Source of the DNA: Modicisalibacter ilicicola DSM 19980
GTDB taxonomy: Bacteria; Pseudomonadota; Gammaproteobacteria; Pseudomonadales; Halomonadaceae
Direction of reading: 5' to 3'
Assembly: GCF_900128925.1 (NCBI RefSeq)
Contig: NZ_FQUJ01000006.1
Span: 221,043-285,042 of the forward strand
DNA: 64,000 nt
Every line of letters starts with the position of its first letter. Position 1 is the stretch's first letter. The notes below the pieces were generated by a model. That model was given only the letters and a program-made list of their open reading frames with translations. It ran no database searches and was not told the DNA's origin. Of this stretch, positions 1 to 8,451 are shown piece by piece. A program made the translations under genes and the position numbers.

Positions 1-2
1 AC

Positions 3-725
3 GAGCAGCTGCTGGTGGCCGCGTCGACGGCAACTACTACCCGCCTGGCCCAGGGGCAGTTCCAGGGCATGGATGCGGACATGGTCAACTGGATCGGGGC
101 CCTGGGGGCCGACTATGGGATCATCGCCGTCTCCAAGGATTCCGAGTATCAGGACCTGCCGGCCCTGATGGATGCCTTGAAGGAAGACCCGCGGGCGGTG
201 AAGTTCGCCGGAGGCAGCGCCAAGGGGGGCTGGGATCATCTCAAGGTGCTGATAGCCGCTCAGGATGCCGGGATCGAGAATCTGCCGCGCATACCCTATC
301 TCTCCTACAACAACGGTGGCGAGGCCATGACCCAGGTGGTCGGCGGCCATGTCGACGCCTTCACCGGCGATATCACCGAGGCCCAGGGCTTCATGGAATC
401 CGGTGACCTGCGAGTACTGGCGGTACTCTCCGAGGAGCGTCTGCCGGGCGAGTTCTCCGACATTCCCACCGCCAAGGAGCAGGGCATCGATGCGGTCGGC
501 CCCAACTGGCGCGGCTTCTACATGCCGGCGGATATCTCCGACGACGCCAAGCAGTACTGGGTCGATGCCATGGACACCATCTACGAGAGCGAGGAGTGGA
601 AGCAGGTCATGAAGCAAAACGGCCTGATGCCTTTCCACATGAGCGCCGGTGAATTCGAGAGCTTCGTCAAGCAGCAGATCGATGACATCGAATCGCTCTC
701 CAGGGATATCGGGTTGATTCAGTAA
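3..725 (+). CDS. tctC: TctC-type tricarboxylate-binding protein (5' partial)
   Basis: This is the periplasmic solute-binding component of a tripartite tricarboxylate transporter (Bug/TctC family), which captures a carboxylate such as citrate and hands it to the TctAB membrane pair. The reading frame is open from the first bases of the window, so the signal peptide and the first lobe are missing; about 240 C-terminal residues remain out of a usual 320 or so. Family-like stretches are GGSAKGGWDH and GHVDAFTGDITEA, and the tail ends in the typical long helix before IGLIQ. Its TAA stop overlaps the ATG of tctB by one base, so the two genes are translationally coupled. The exact ligand cannot be read from the sequence. 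Confidence 0.9.
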   Translation, partial: EQLLVAASTATTTRLAQGQFQGMDADMVNWIGALGADYGIIAVSKDSEYQDLPALMDALKEDPRAVKFAGGSAKGGWDHLKVLIAAQDAGIENLPRIPYLSYNNGGEAMTQVVGGHVDAFTGDITEAQGFMESGDLRVLAVLSEERLPGEFSDIPTAKEQGIDAVGPNWRGFYMPADISDDAKQYWVDAMDTIYESEEWKQVMKQNGLMPFHMSAGEFESFVKQQIDDIESLSRDIGLIQ

Positions 726-1177
726 TGGCGCTCAACGATCGTCTCTTCGGGGTACTGATGCTGGTGCTGGCCGTGGCCTACGGCTGGGGCACCACCCAGT
801 TCCCCGAACCGTTCGGTGGGGCCGAAGCGGTCGGCCCCGAAACCTTTCCCAAGCTGCTGGCGGTAGTGCTTGCGCTGACCAGCCTCTATCTGATCGTGAA
901 GCCGGACCCGGACAATGCCTGGCCACCAGGTCGTACCTGGCTGGAACTGGTGATCGCCGTGGTGGTGCTGGTGGCCTATACGCTGCTGCTGCAACCGCTG
1001 GGCTTCGTCATTGCCACGACCCTGGCGGTAGGCACGCTGTGCTGGCGCATGGGAGCGGCGCCCCTGCGCGCCTATCTCACCGGCCTCGTCTCCGGCGTGG
1101 TGGTGTTCTTGCTGTTCACCTACGCCCTTGATCTGCCGTTGCCCTGGGGCGTGCTGAGTGTGCTGGAGGCTGACTGA
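725..1177 (+). CDS. tctB: TctB-type small membrane subunit
   Basis: This 150-residue protein is the small membrane subunit of the tripartite tricarboxylate transporter. It shows four hydrophobic segments at roughly residues 7-22, 40-60, 75-105 and 115-140, the pattern of the TctB family, with a short hydrophilic linker after the second segment. It lies between tctC and tctA, overlapping the former by one base and the latter by three (ATGA). TctB sequences are poorly conserved, so the call rests mainly on length, topology and position, which together are convincing. Confidence 0.9.
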   Translation: MALNDRLFGVLMLVLAVAYGWGTTQFPEPFGGAEAVGPETFPKLLAVVLALTSLYLIVKPDPDNAWPPGRTWLELVIAVVVLVAYTLLLQPLGFVIATTLAVGTLCWRMGAAPLRAYLTGLVSGVVVFLLFTYALDLPLPWGVLSVLEAD

Positions 1178-2691
1178 TGGAAACCCTCAACTATCTGCTC
1201 GACGGGTTCGGTGTCGCCCTGGCCCCGCACAACCTGATGTTCGCGCTCCTGGGGGCGTTCCTCGGCACCCTGATCGGCGCGCTGCCCGGCCTGGGGCCGG
1301 CCAATGGGGTGGCGATCCTCATTCCCCTGGCATTCACCCTGGGGCTGCGTCCGGAAACGGCGCTGATCATGCTCACCGCGGTCTATGCGGGTGCCATGTA
1401 CGGCGGGCGCATCTCGTCGATTCTCTTGAACATTCCCGGTGACGAGCCGGCCATGATGACCTGCCTCGATGGCTATCCGATGGCCCAGAAGGGCAAGGCC
1501 GCCGAGGCGCTGGCGATTTCTGCCGTCGCCTCGTTCATGGGCAGCCTCATTGCCACCATCGGCCTGATTCTATTGGCGCCACTGCTGGCCAGGTTCGCAC
1601 TGACCTTCGGTGCGGCGGAATATTTCGCCCTGTTCGTGCTGGCCTTCGCGACCCTGGGCGGCATCACCGGCAAGAACCCGGTCAAGACCATCATGGCCGC
1701 CGCCATCGGACTGATGATTGCCACCGTGGGCATCGACAACACCGGCGTGCAGCGCTACACCTTTGGCGTCCTCGAACTCTACGAAGGGGTCGATTTCATC
1801 ATCACCATCGTGGGCCTGTTCGCGATTTCCGAACTGCTGTTCTTCATCGAGGCGCGTGCCGGCGGAGGGAAGTCGGAGATCGTGATCAATAAGCTCAAGC
1901 TCTCCTGGAAGGAGATCGTCGCGATCCTGCCGACCTCCTTTCGTGGCGGCGTGCTGGGCTTCATTGCCGGCGTCTTGCCCGGGGCGGGGGCGTCCCTGGG
2001 GAGTTTCATCAGCTATACGCTGGAGAAGAAGGTGCTCGGCAGGAAGGGCTATTTCGGCGAGGGCGACCCGCGAGGCGTGGCGGCGCCGGAGGCCGGCAAC
2101 AACGGGGCGTCGTCAGGTGCCCTGGTGCCCATGCTGACCCTGGGCGTGCCGGGCAGCGGCACGACGGCAGTGCTGCTGGCACTGCTGATCTCGCTGAACA
2201 TCACGCCCGGTCCGCTGATGTTCACCCAGAACGCGGACATCGTCTGGGGGGTGATCGCCGCCTTGCTCATCGGCAACTTCCTGCTGCTGCTGCTGAACAT
2301 CCCGCTGGTAGGCATCTTCGTCAAGCTCTTGTCGGTGCCGCCGATGTACTTGCTGCCCATCGTCACCATGGTGGCCTTCGTGGGCATCTATTCGATCAGC
2401 AATTCCGCCTTCGATCTCTATTTCATGGTTGCCTTCGGGGTAGGGGGCTATTTCCTGCGCAAGCTGGAGATTCCGCTGGTGCCCATCATTCTTGGGCTGC
2501 TTCTGGGGCCGGAGATGGAGAAGAACCTGCGCCATGCCCTGGACATCGCCGACGGCGACTGGACGGTGCTGTGGAACAGCGGCCTGGCGATAGGGCTATG
2601 GAGCGTGGCTATCCTGGGGTTGATCCTGCCCTACCTGGTGGGGCCGATGCTGCGTCGGCGGATGAAAGCGGGGACGGAGACCCGGGACTGA
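1177..2691 (+). CDS. tctA: TctA-type large membrane subunit
   Basis: This is the large membrane subunit of the tripartite tricarboxylate transporter, 504 residues, close to the family norm. It carries the TctA hallmarks: GALPGLGPANGVAIL near residue 40, YAGAMYGGRISSILLNIPG near 75, and the repeated-half equivalents GVLPGAGASLGSFISY and LTLGVPGSGTTAVLL. About eleven hydrophobic segments are visible. With tctC and tctB it forms a secondary, cation-coupled uptake system for di- or tricarboxylates. The gene ends 25 bases before a strong hairpin that closes the operon. Confidence 0.95.
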   Translation: METLNYLLDGFGVALAPHNLMFALLGAFLGTLIGALPGLGPANGVAILIPLAFTLGLRPETALIMLTAVYAGAMYGGRISSILLNIPGDEPAMMTCLDGYPMAQKGKAAEALAISAVASFMGSLIATIGLILLAPLLARFALTFGAAEYFALFVLAFATLGGITGKNPVKTIMAAAIGLMIATVGIDNTGVQRYTFGVLELYEGVDFIITIVGLFAISELLFFIEARAGGGKSEIVINKLKLSWKEIVAILPTSFRGGVLGFIAGVLPGAGASLGSFISYTLEKKVLGRKGYFGEGDPRGVAAPEAGNNGASSGALVPMLTLGVPGSGTTAVLLALLISLNITPGPLMFTQNADIVWGVIAALLIGNFLLLLLNIPLVGIFVKLLSVPPMYLLPIVTMVAFVGIYSISNSAFDLYFMVAFGVGGYFLRKLEIPLVPIILGLLLGPEMEKNLRHALDIADGDWTVLWNSGLAIGLWSVAILGLILPYLVGPMLRRRMKAGTETRD

Positions 2692-2716
2692 ATCGCCGTT
2701 TCGCGCCGCCATGACA

Positions 2717-2744
2717 CGCCCCCACCGGAATACCGGTGGGGGCG
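2717..2744. terminator. Bidirectional hairpin terminator between tctA and the convergent gene
   Basis: A perfect 12-bp GC-rich stem (2717-2728 with 2733-2744) with the tetraloop AATA sits between the stop of tctA and the stop of the convergent minus-strand gene. The plus-strand tail TTGTCT is only moderately T-rich. The position between converging genes supports a terminator that serves both strands. Confidence 0.8.
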
Positions 2745-2771
2745 TTGTCTCTAGCGGCACCCTGGCGCCTG

Positions 2772-4784
2772 TCAGGCCGGGCCGCTGGCGGCCTGCAAGG
2801 CGTCGCCGGGAATGCGGTCCTTGGCCCAGGTGCGCTGGATACTGTCGACCACGCTGTGGATGTTCTGTTCGTCGACGCAACTGGGATCACCCGGCTCCAG
2901 CGGGTCGTAGTGGAAGATGTAGAGCCGTGAGGCAAAATCCTCGAAGGGCAGGGAGGATTCGCCATAGCGCTCGCCGTGACCGGCGGTGCTCACGACAACG
3001 CCATCCCCCCAATCCTGGCCGCTATCGTTGTTGGGGTTGAAGAAGTACATGCGCATCACCTGCTGCGGATCGAGATTGACGCGCAAGAGCGTGATGGCAT
3101 GCCAGCCGATGAAGCGGGCGGCGCTGTCGGTCACCGCGACCCCTGCCGGCTGGGGGTGGATCAGGGGTTGATTGCCGTTGTAGTAGGGGTGGTAGCAGGC
3201 ATAGAAGTGGCGCAGGAAATCCTCGAGCTGAAACAGCTTGCCACTGGCCACGTCCACGGCGATGCGAAAGCCGCGCCCGGCCCACCAGCCGTGGAACTCG
3301 GGATTGATCCAGCGGTGAGGGTCCTCCCCTCGGGCGACGCAGCGCCGGCCCATTTCGGCATAGATGCGATCCAGATGAGGCACCACCAGCAGCGATAGTG
3401 GATCGAGGTCCATGGGCAACGCCTTGGCGACACCTTCCAGATTTTCCCGGGAAGAGACCGGCTGCCCCTCGAAGTGCATGATGATCTCGTCGTCCCGGGC
3501 TGCCCAGGCCACCATCTGGAGGAGGTAGTCCGGATCGTTGTAGGCCCACATCGACAGCGCGCGCGCCGACTGGCAGGTCGGGTTGTTGCCTTGGCCCACG
3601 CCGAGGGGCTGGCCGAGCATGCAGAGCACGCCTTCCATCAGTCGTGCCGCGGGTGAAGGCGTGGCGCCGAAGGCCAGGATCAGTCGCTGCTGGGAATAGG
3701 GGGACAACGCCAGGGCGACCTGTCGCCAGAGTGCGGGCGCTACCGGGGGTTGATAGAGGATGCCGCGCTCGAGCAGCAATGCCAGTCCGTAGATGGCCTG
3801 GCTGGTCTCGGGATGAACGGCAAGGTCGATCATGGCGTGCACCAGGGCACGGTAGCACAGCAGACAGTCGCGCCCGGTGCTGGACAATCCCAGGGCCTCG
3901 GACAGGATGTGATCGCTATGGGTCAGCAGGTGACGCAGCAGCAGGGCATGGTAGGGGGAGACCAGGCCTGTGTCGTGCATCGCTCGTGCAAAGCCCGTCG
4001 CCTCGTACTGCAAGGCCGCGCTGTCCATGGCCTCCAGGCGCTGCTGATAGACCTCGAGCCCCGGGTCCTCGCGGCAGCCGTTGGTGGTGCCGAAGAGGCT
4101 GCTGATCAGGCGGTCCGCCCCCTGGCCACTGACGCCGAGCTCGATGGCCGGGTTGGCGCGACAGGCGGCGATCTGGAGGATCATCTGCTTGATCGAGTCG
4201 ACCTGGATGGGGCGCTGCTGCAGCATGCGCCAGATCTCGTCGACCAGCTGGTCGACGATATGCTCGTAACCGATACCGTCGGCAAGATGCTTGAGCAGTC
4301 GGCGAGTCAGCAGTGCCAGGTTGCCTTGCTGGACGCGCTCTGCTTCGCTCGGAGGCGTGAACAGCAGCTCGAGATTGAGCGCCAGCACCTGGGTAAGGTA
4401 GTGGTGGGCCTGCTCCGTGGACATGGAGGGGTGCTGATAGGCGCCCTTGGCCACGGCCAGCAGACGTATTTCGCTCAGCGTTTCCATCAACACCACGTCG
4501 CTCGAGTCCGAGCGCAGCGAATGCTTGGTCAGCGTGGGCTGCAGAATCTGCGGCTGCGCCCAGTCGGAACCATTGAACATGCCTGCTGCCTCGAGCAGGG
4601 CGGTACGCTGCTCGATGGCCTCGAGCCCCCCGTCCACCATCATGATCTTGCGCAGAGCCGTCAGCACGCGGTTGGTTTTCGTGGCCTTGGCGAAATTCGG
4701 CGTCCGCGCAAGAATTTCAATCGCCTCGTCCAGGTTGGCCAGCAACCTTTCCAGGTCGCCGGCTCCTTCACCTTGATTAGTCAA
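2772..4784 (-). CDS. Uncharacterised protein with a papain-like Cys/His/Asn signature
   Basis: I do not recognise this 670-residue protein as a named family. The first 350 or so residues are helical and leucine-rich. The C-terminal part has the spacing of a papain-like fold: Gln398, then Cys404 six residues later at the start of a predicted helix (GQGNNPTCQSARALSMWA), then His562 in GWHAITLLRVN followed by a strand and Asn583 in YFFNPNNDSGQDWG. Papain itself has Gln19 and Cys25, the same spacing, and C39-like peptidases have a similar His-strand-Asn/Asp arrangement. No signal peptide or membrane segment is visible, so it should be cytoplasmic. It starts 29 bases after the ATP-grasp gene on the same strand, which suggests one operon. 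That it is a peptidase, amidase or transferase is inference from motif spacing only; a non-catalytic use of the fold is possible. Confidence 0.7.
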   Translation of the reverse strand: MTNQGEGAGDLERLLANLDEAIEILARTPNFAKATKTNRVLTALRKIMMVDGGLEAIEQRTALLEAAGMFNGSDWAQPQILQPTLTKHSLRSDSSDVVLMETLSEIRLLAVAKGAYQHPSMSTEQAHHYLTQVLALNLELLFTPPSEAERVQQGNLALLTRRLLKHLADGIGYEHIVDQLVDEIWRMLQQRPIQVDSIKQMILQIAACRANPAIELGVSGQGADRLISSLFGTTNGCREDPGLEVYQQRLEAMDSAALQYEATGFARAMHDTGLVSPYHALLLRHLLTHSDHILSEALGLSSTGRDCLLCYRALVHAMIDLAVHPETSQAIYGLALLLERGILYQPPVAPALWRQVALALSPYSQQRLILAFGATPSPAARLMEGVLCMLGQPLGVGQGNNPTCQSARALSMWAYNDPDYLLQMVAWAARDDEIIMHFEGQPVSSRENLEGVAKALPMDLDPLSLLVVPHLDRIYAEMGRRCVARGEDPHRWINPEFHGWWAGRGFRIAVDVASGKLFQLEDFLRHFYACYHPYYNGNQPLIHPQPAGVAVTDSAARFIGWHAITLLRVNLDPQQVMRMYFFNPNNDSGQDWGDGVVVSTAGHGERYGESSLPFEDFASRLYIFHYDPLEPGDPSCVDEQNIHSVVDSIQRTWAKDRIPGDALQAASGPA

Positions 4785-4813
4785 ACAAACTCCTTGTCAT
4801 GCCGCTGGAAGGC

Positions 4814-6037
4814 TCAGACATAGAAATCGAGTTCTTCCTGATGTTTCAGCAAGTCGCGCATCTTGTGGGGATCGTCACCGAAGAAATAGATCAGCCCCCA
4901 GTGCGTGCCGAAGGCGGTACGCTTGGTGACGGTCTCCTCCAGGGGCGCGGTCAATTCATGGGACTCGAAATACTCGTGCTGTTCCGTCTCCTCGGGAATA
5001 TGTAGCTTACTGACAACGCGCCGCCGTGGGTAGACACCGAAACAGCCGGCATGGCCCTTGGCATCGACCACCTCCCTGGGGAAGAAGGCGGTGATCTCCT
5101 CCTCGGTGGTCTTGGGGTCGAAGGAGAGCACCAGGCCCTGGTAAGCGTTGAACCCATAGGCGCGCTCGAGGAGTTCGAAGACCTTGAAGCCCGGCGGACG
5201 ATAGGCGACCTCGCCGAAGTACATTTCGCCGTCGCTGGTGACGAAGTATTCCGGGTGGATGAAGCCGAAATCGATATCGAAGGTCCTGATCAGCTTCTCG
5301 ATCTGGCGGGTGATGGCGTCGCGGTACTTTTCGAGTTCGGGCGTGGCCGGGACGAACACGGAGTAGCCCAGCGTCACGTACTCCGAGATGTTCAGAAAGC
5401 GTATCTTGCCATCGTGGATCCAGGCTTCCACGGCGAATTCCCAGCCATCCAGGTGGCTTTCCATCAATACCGGGAATTCCTCCTCGGGAATCGTGTCGAT
5501 CTCGTCGGGCGTGCGGATCACCCGGTGACCCAGGCAGCCTGCCTTGTCGAAGGCCTTGAGATGGATAGGGTCGTTGGGGTCGCCGTCGAGCTTCAACAGG
5601 GTCTGGTTGACGCGCTTGAGAAAGCGGATCACATCATCACGGTCGTGGGCTTCCTCGAAGATACCCACGCGGATGCCGCCCAGCTGGGCCCGACGTTTCA
5701 TCAGTGCCTTGTCACGCAGCAGCAGCGCCTGGCCGTAAAGCCTGGGATTGTCCATGAGCACCGAATTGATGGCACCTGCCCATTCGACGGTCTCCTCGAA
5801 GAGTGGAATGGCAACATCAACGCCCATGTCGTTGAGGGTCTCGGCGATCTCCATGGAACGGTCGTTGAGACGCTCGAAATTCCAGGGAATATACGGAATG
5901 TCATGTTCCTTGCAGTACTCCTCCGCCCAGTCCGGTGCGACGATCACGTAGCGTCGATCGAAGCGATCCAGCGCTTCGATGGCACTCAAGCTCCAGCCGA
6001 GCATCGCGACATAACCCTTGTTCGGATCCTTTTCCAT
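4814..6037 (-). CDS. ATP-grasp family carboxylate-amine ligase
   Basis: This 407-residue protein has the order of an ATP-grasp ligase: an N-terminal nucleotide-fold part (VAMLGWSLSAIEALDRF, 10-26), an ATP-binding lysine in HLKAFDKAGCLG (159-170), the hinge and acidic stretch MESHLDGWEFAVEAW (192-206), and a metal-binding segment FGEVAYRPPG (274-283) with Glu276 and Arg280 in place of the usual E-x-N-x-R. Such enzymes join a carboxylate, activated as acyl phosphate, to an amine or thiol. The substrate is not evident, and no known biosynthetic cluster surrounds it. A GGGAG ribosome site precedes the ATG. It is the first gene of a pair with the papain-like protein downstream. The family assignment is firm and the function is open. 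Confidence 0.85.
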   Translation of the reverse strand: MEKDPNKGYVAMLGWSLSAIEALDRFDRRYVIVAPDWAEEYCKEHDIPYIPWNFERLNDRSMEIAETLNDMGVDVAIPLFEETVEWAGAINSVLMDNPRLYGQALLLRDKALMKRRAQLGGIRVGIFEEAHDRDDVIRFLKRVNQTLLKLDGDPNDPIHLKAFDKAGCLGHRVIRTPDEIDTIPEEEFPVLMESHLDGWEFAVEAWIHDGKIRFLNISEYVTLGYSVFVPATPELEKYRDAITRQIEKLIRTFDIDFGFIHPEYFVTSDGEMYFGEVAYRPPGFKVFELLERAYGFNAYQGLVLSFDPKTTEEEITAFFPREVVDAKGHAGCFGVYPRRRVVSKLHIPEETEQHEYFESHELTAPLEETVTKRTAFGTHWGLIYFFGDDPHKMRDLLKHQEELDFYV

Positions 6038-6193
6038 GAATCGTCTCCCTGAGTGTCGTTATTGGTGATGTGCAATTCATCTAAAAATGCAACGTTACTC
6101 TCCTCAGCATAGCAGGCCGAGGGGTCAATAAAATGGCCGATGTTTTTTTCTTTTACCGGTAGGGGGTTATGGAGGTTCTTATTTCTGTGCCTG

Positions 6194-6222
6194 TTGATGA
6201 TCGGAAGGGCAGCTGGTATAGT
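6194..6222 (+). promoter_or_regulatory. Sigma70-type promoter for 4.5S RNA
   Basis: TTGATG (6194-6199), a 17-bp spacer and TATAGT (6217-6222) make a good sigma70 promoter. It would start transcription near 6229, about 70 bases before the mature 4.5S RNA, leaving a 5' leader to be removed. No protein gene begins in between. Confidence 0.6.
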
Positions 6223-6299
6223 GCCTCTCGATTTGGCAACTCCGGCCAGGAATTCGTTGACACAATGTCATGCCTGGAACGGCCACTGCCATCTATGGT

Positions 6300-6405
6300 G
6301 ACCCCCGTCGGTCCTCCCGCAACGCTAAACCGCAAACCCCGCCAGGCCCGGAAGGGAGCAACGGTAGTGGTGGCTGCGTGTGCCGGGATGTGGCTGGCGG
6401 GGGTC
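6300..6405 (+). ncRNA. ffs: 4.5S signal recognition particle RNA
   Basis: This is the small bacterial SRP RNA that binds Ffh and targets nascent membrane proteins to FtsY. The conserved apical region CAGGCCCGGAAGGGAGCA with its GGAA tetraloop is present, as are the flanking conserved TCCCGCAACGCTA and TGTGCCGGGATGTGGCTGG stretches that match the Escherichia coli RNA closely. The ends are set by the closing helix GACCCCCG (6300-6307) with CGGGGGTC (6398-6405), giving about 106 nucleotides. The mature ends could differ by a few bases. Open frames across this interval are accidental. Confidence 0.95.
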
Positions 6406-6538
6406 GCCTCCATTGGAACCCCGACTTCCTTCGCGAGCGCGCCTGTGCATTAACGGCGCTTGACCCTGCCGACTTTCCTTTCGACAATTTCACGCTGCGG
6501 TATCCACCACGATCATCTCGGCCAGAGCAGGGGCGCGC

Positions 6539-8449
6539 ATGGACATCGAGTTGCTGGAAATCCGGGATCACCTGGGCCGGTTTGCGCCCTTCGACCACCT
6601 GTCCGACGTGCTGCTGGATGCGGTGGTCAGCCAAATCGAGGTCAGCTATTTCAAGGCAGGCTCCGAGATACTGGCTCGGGATCAGGAAACCCACGAGCTT
6701 TGCTACATCCGCAGCGGTGCCGTGGAGATGTTTCGCCGCAGCGGCAGTCTCTACAACCGATTGAGCGAAGGGGATATCTTCGGTTACTCGGATCTGCTGC
6801 GAAACAAGCATGTACGCTTCCCGGTCAGGGCGATCGAGGACACCCTGATCTATTTCATCCCGGAAAGGATCTTCGAGCGACTGTGCGAGGAGGACGATGC
6901 CTTCGCCGATTTTGTCGAGGCGGGCGGCTCGCGGCTCAAGATGACGGTGGAACAGCAGCGCCGGGAAAGCGACATGATGATGACCCGGGTGCGCAAGCTC
7001 ATCAACCGTCGTCCGGCGACCATCGAGGCCGGTGCATCCCTCCAACATGCCGCCCAGCGCATGACCGACCAAGGCACGACTTCCGTTCTGGTCTTGTCCG
7101 AGCCGGGCGAGGACTGGCTGCGTAACTTCACCGATGCCCAGGGACATGAATGGAGGCTGGCAGGCATCTTGACCGATCGGGATTTCTGTACCCGAGTGCT
7201 GGCGGCGGGCATCACGCCGGATACGCCGGTCAGCGAGGTCATGACCGAAGAGCTTCTCACCGTTCAGTCCGATGAATCGGTGTACGAGGCCATGCTTTGC
7301 ATGCTGCGCAGCAACGTGCACCACCTGCCGGTACTGCACCGACGGCGACCGATCGGCCTGCTGCACCTATCGGATATCGTGCGTTACGAGACGCACAGCA
7401 GCCTCTACCTGGTCAGCAACATCTTCAACCAGTCCAGCGACAAGGGGTTGGCTCGACTCAGCGCCGATGTGCGTGCCGCCTTCGTGCAACTGGTGGCCGA
7501 GGGCGCAACCTCGCAGATGATCGGCCGGGCCCTTTCCACCATCGGACGCAGCTTCACGCGTCGTTTGCTGGAGCTGGGCGAGGCCAGGCTGGGCCCGCCC
7601 CCGGTGCCGTACAGTTTCATGGCACTTGGCTCGATGGCCCGGGACGAGCAGACCATCATCACCGACCAGGACAATGCCCTGGTGCTCGACGATCGCTTCG
7701 AGCCCGGCCAGCACGACGACTATTTCGCGGCGCTGGCCAAGTTCGTCAGTGATGGCCTCGACGCCTGCGGGTACAGCTACTGCAAGGGCGATATCATGGC
7801 CACCAACCCCCGCTGGCGGCAGCCCTTGAGGGTGTGGAAGGAGTACTTCAGCACCTGGATCGAGGAGCCCAATCCCAAGCGCCTGCTGGATAGCTCGATC
7901 TTCTTCGATCTGGACAGCGTCCACGGAGAAGAGGCATTCGTCGAGCAGTTGCAGGATCTGGTGGCCGAGAAGGCCTCTCGAAGCCCGCTGTTCCTGGCAG
8001 CCATGGCGCGCAACGCACGTAATCGCACTCCGCCGCTCGGCTTCTTTCGCACTTTCGTCATGGAAAACGATGGCAAGCACAACAATTCGATCAATCTGAA
8101 GCGTCGCGGTACCGCACCCCTGGTCGATCTTATCCGGGTTCATGCCATGGCGTGCGGCTCCCGATCACAGAATACCTTCAATCGCCTGGATGACATCGCT
8201 GCCGCCAAGCTACTGCCGGAGGGAGTCAGTGACAGGCTGCGCTATGCCTTCGAGTTCATTTCCATGGTACGCATCCGTCACCAGGTGCTGGATATCGAGG
8301 CGGAGCGCGAACCGGACAACAATATCGAGCCCGAAAACGTTTCCAGCAGCGATCGCCACCACCTCAAGGATGCCTTCGAGGCACTGAGCCACGCGCAGAA
8401 ATTTCTCAAGTTCCGCTATTCGACGTCGTCGAAAAGTTCCTTGTCCTGA
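6539..8449 (+). CDS. cNMP-binding/CBS/DUF294 nucleotidyltransferase-like protein
   Basis: This 636-residue cytoplasmic protein is a predicted signal transducer. An N-terminal cyclic-nucleotide-binding-like domain (about 10-125) is followed by a CBS pair (about 150-285, with VSEVMTEELLTVQSDESVYE and PIGLLHLSDIVRYE), then a DUF294 putative nucleotidyltransferase domain and its C-terminal partner domain. The nucleotidyltransferase motif is intact: GSMARDEQT near residue 364, then TDQDNALV near 374. In many proteobacteria this family is encoded beside a DnaQ-like exonuclease and an acetate or other sodium:solute symporter. Here the exonuclease follows two bases after the stop, but no symporter of that type is adjacent; a BCCT carrier lies convergently instead. 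The biochemical activity of the family is not well established. Confidence 0.9.
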   Translation: MDIELLEIRDHLGRFAPFDHLSDVLLDAVVSQIEVSYFKAGSEILARDQETHELCYIRSGAVEMFRRSGSLYNRLSEGDIFGYSDLLRNKHVRFPVRAIEDTLIYFIPERIFERLCEEDDAFADFVEAGGSRLKMTVEQQRRESDMMMTRVRKLINRRPATIEAGASLQHAAQRMTDQGTTSVLVLSEPGEDWLRNFTDAQGHEWRLAGILTDRDFCTRVLAAGITPDTPVSEVMTEELLTVQSDESVYEAMLCMLRSNVHHLPVLHRRRPIGLLHLSDIVRYETHSSLYLVSNIFNQSSDKGLARLSADVRAAFVQLVAEGATSQMIGRALSTIGRSFTRRLLELGEARLGPPPVPYSFMALGSMARDEQTIITDQDNALVLDDRFEPGQHDDYFAALAKFVSDGLDACGYSYCKGDIMATNPRWRQPLRVWKEYFSTWIEEPNPKRLLDSSIFFDLDSVHGEEAFVEQLQDLVAEKASRSPLFLAAMARNARNRTPPLGFFRTFVMENDGKHNNSINLKRRGTAPLVDLIRVHAMACGSRSQNTFNRLDDIAAAKLLPEGVSDRLRYAFEFISMVRIRHQVLDIEAEREPDNNIEPENVSSSDRHHLKDAFEALSHAQKFLKFRYSTSSKSSLS

Positions 8450-8451
8450 CC

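Noticed and set aside
719..2880. Several long minus-strand frames opposite tctBA
   Set aside because: They are shadows of GC-rich genes on the other strand and show no family features.
6169..6764. Open frames running across the 4.5S RNA gene
   Set aside because: They cross a conserved RNA structure, have no ribosome site and no protein-like composition; the RNA explains the interval.
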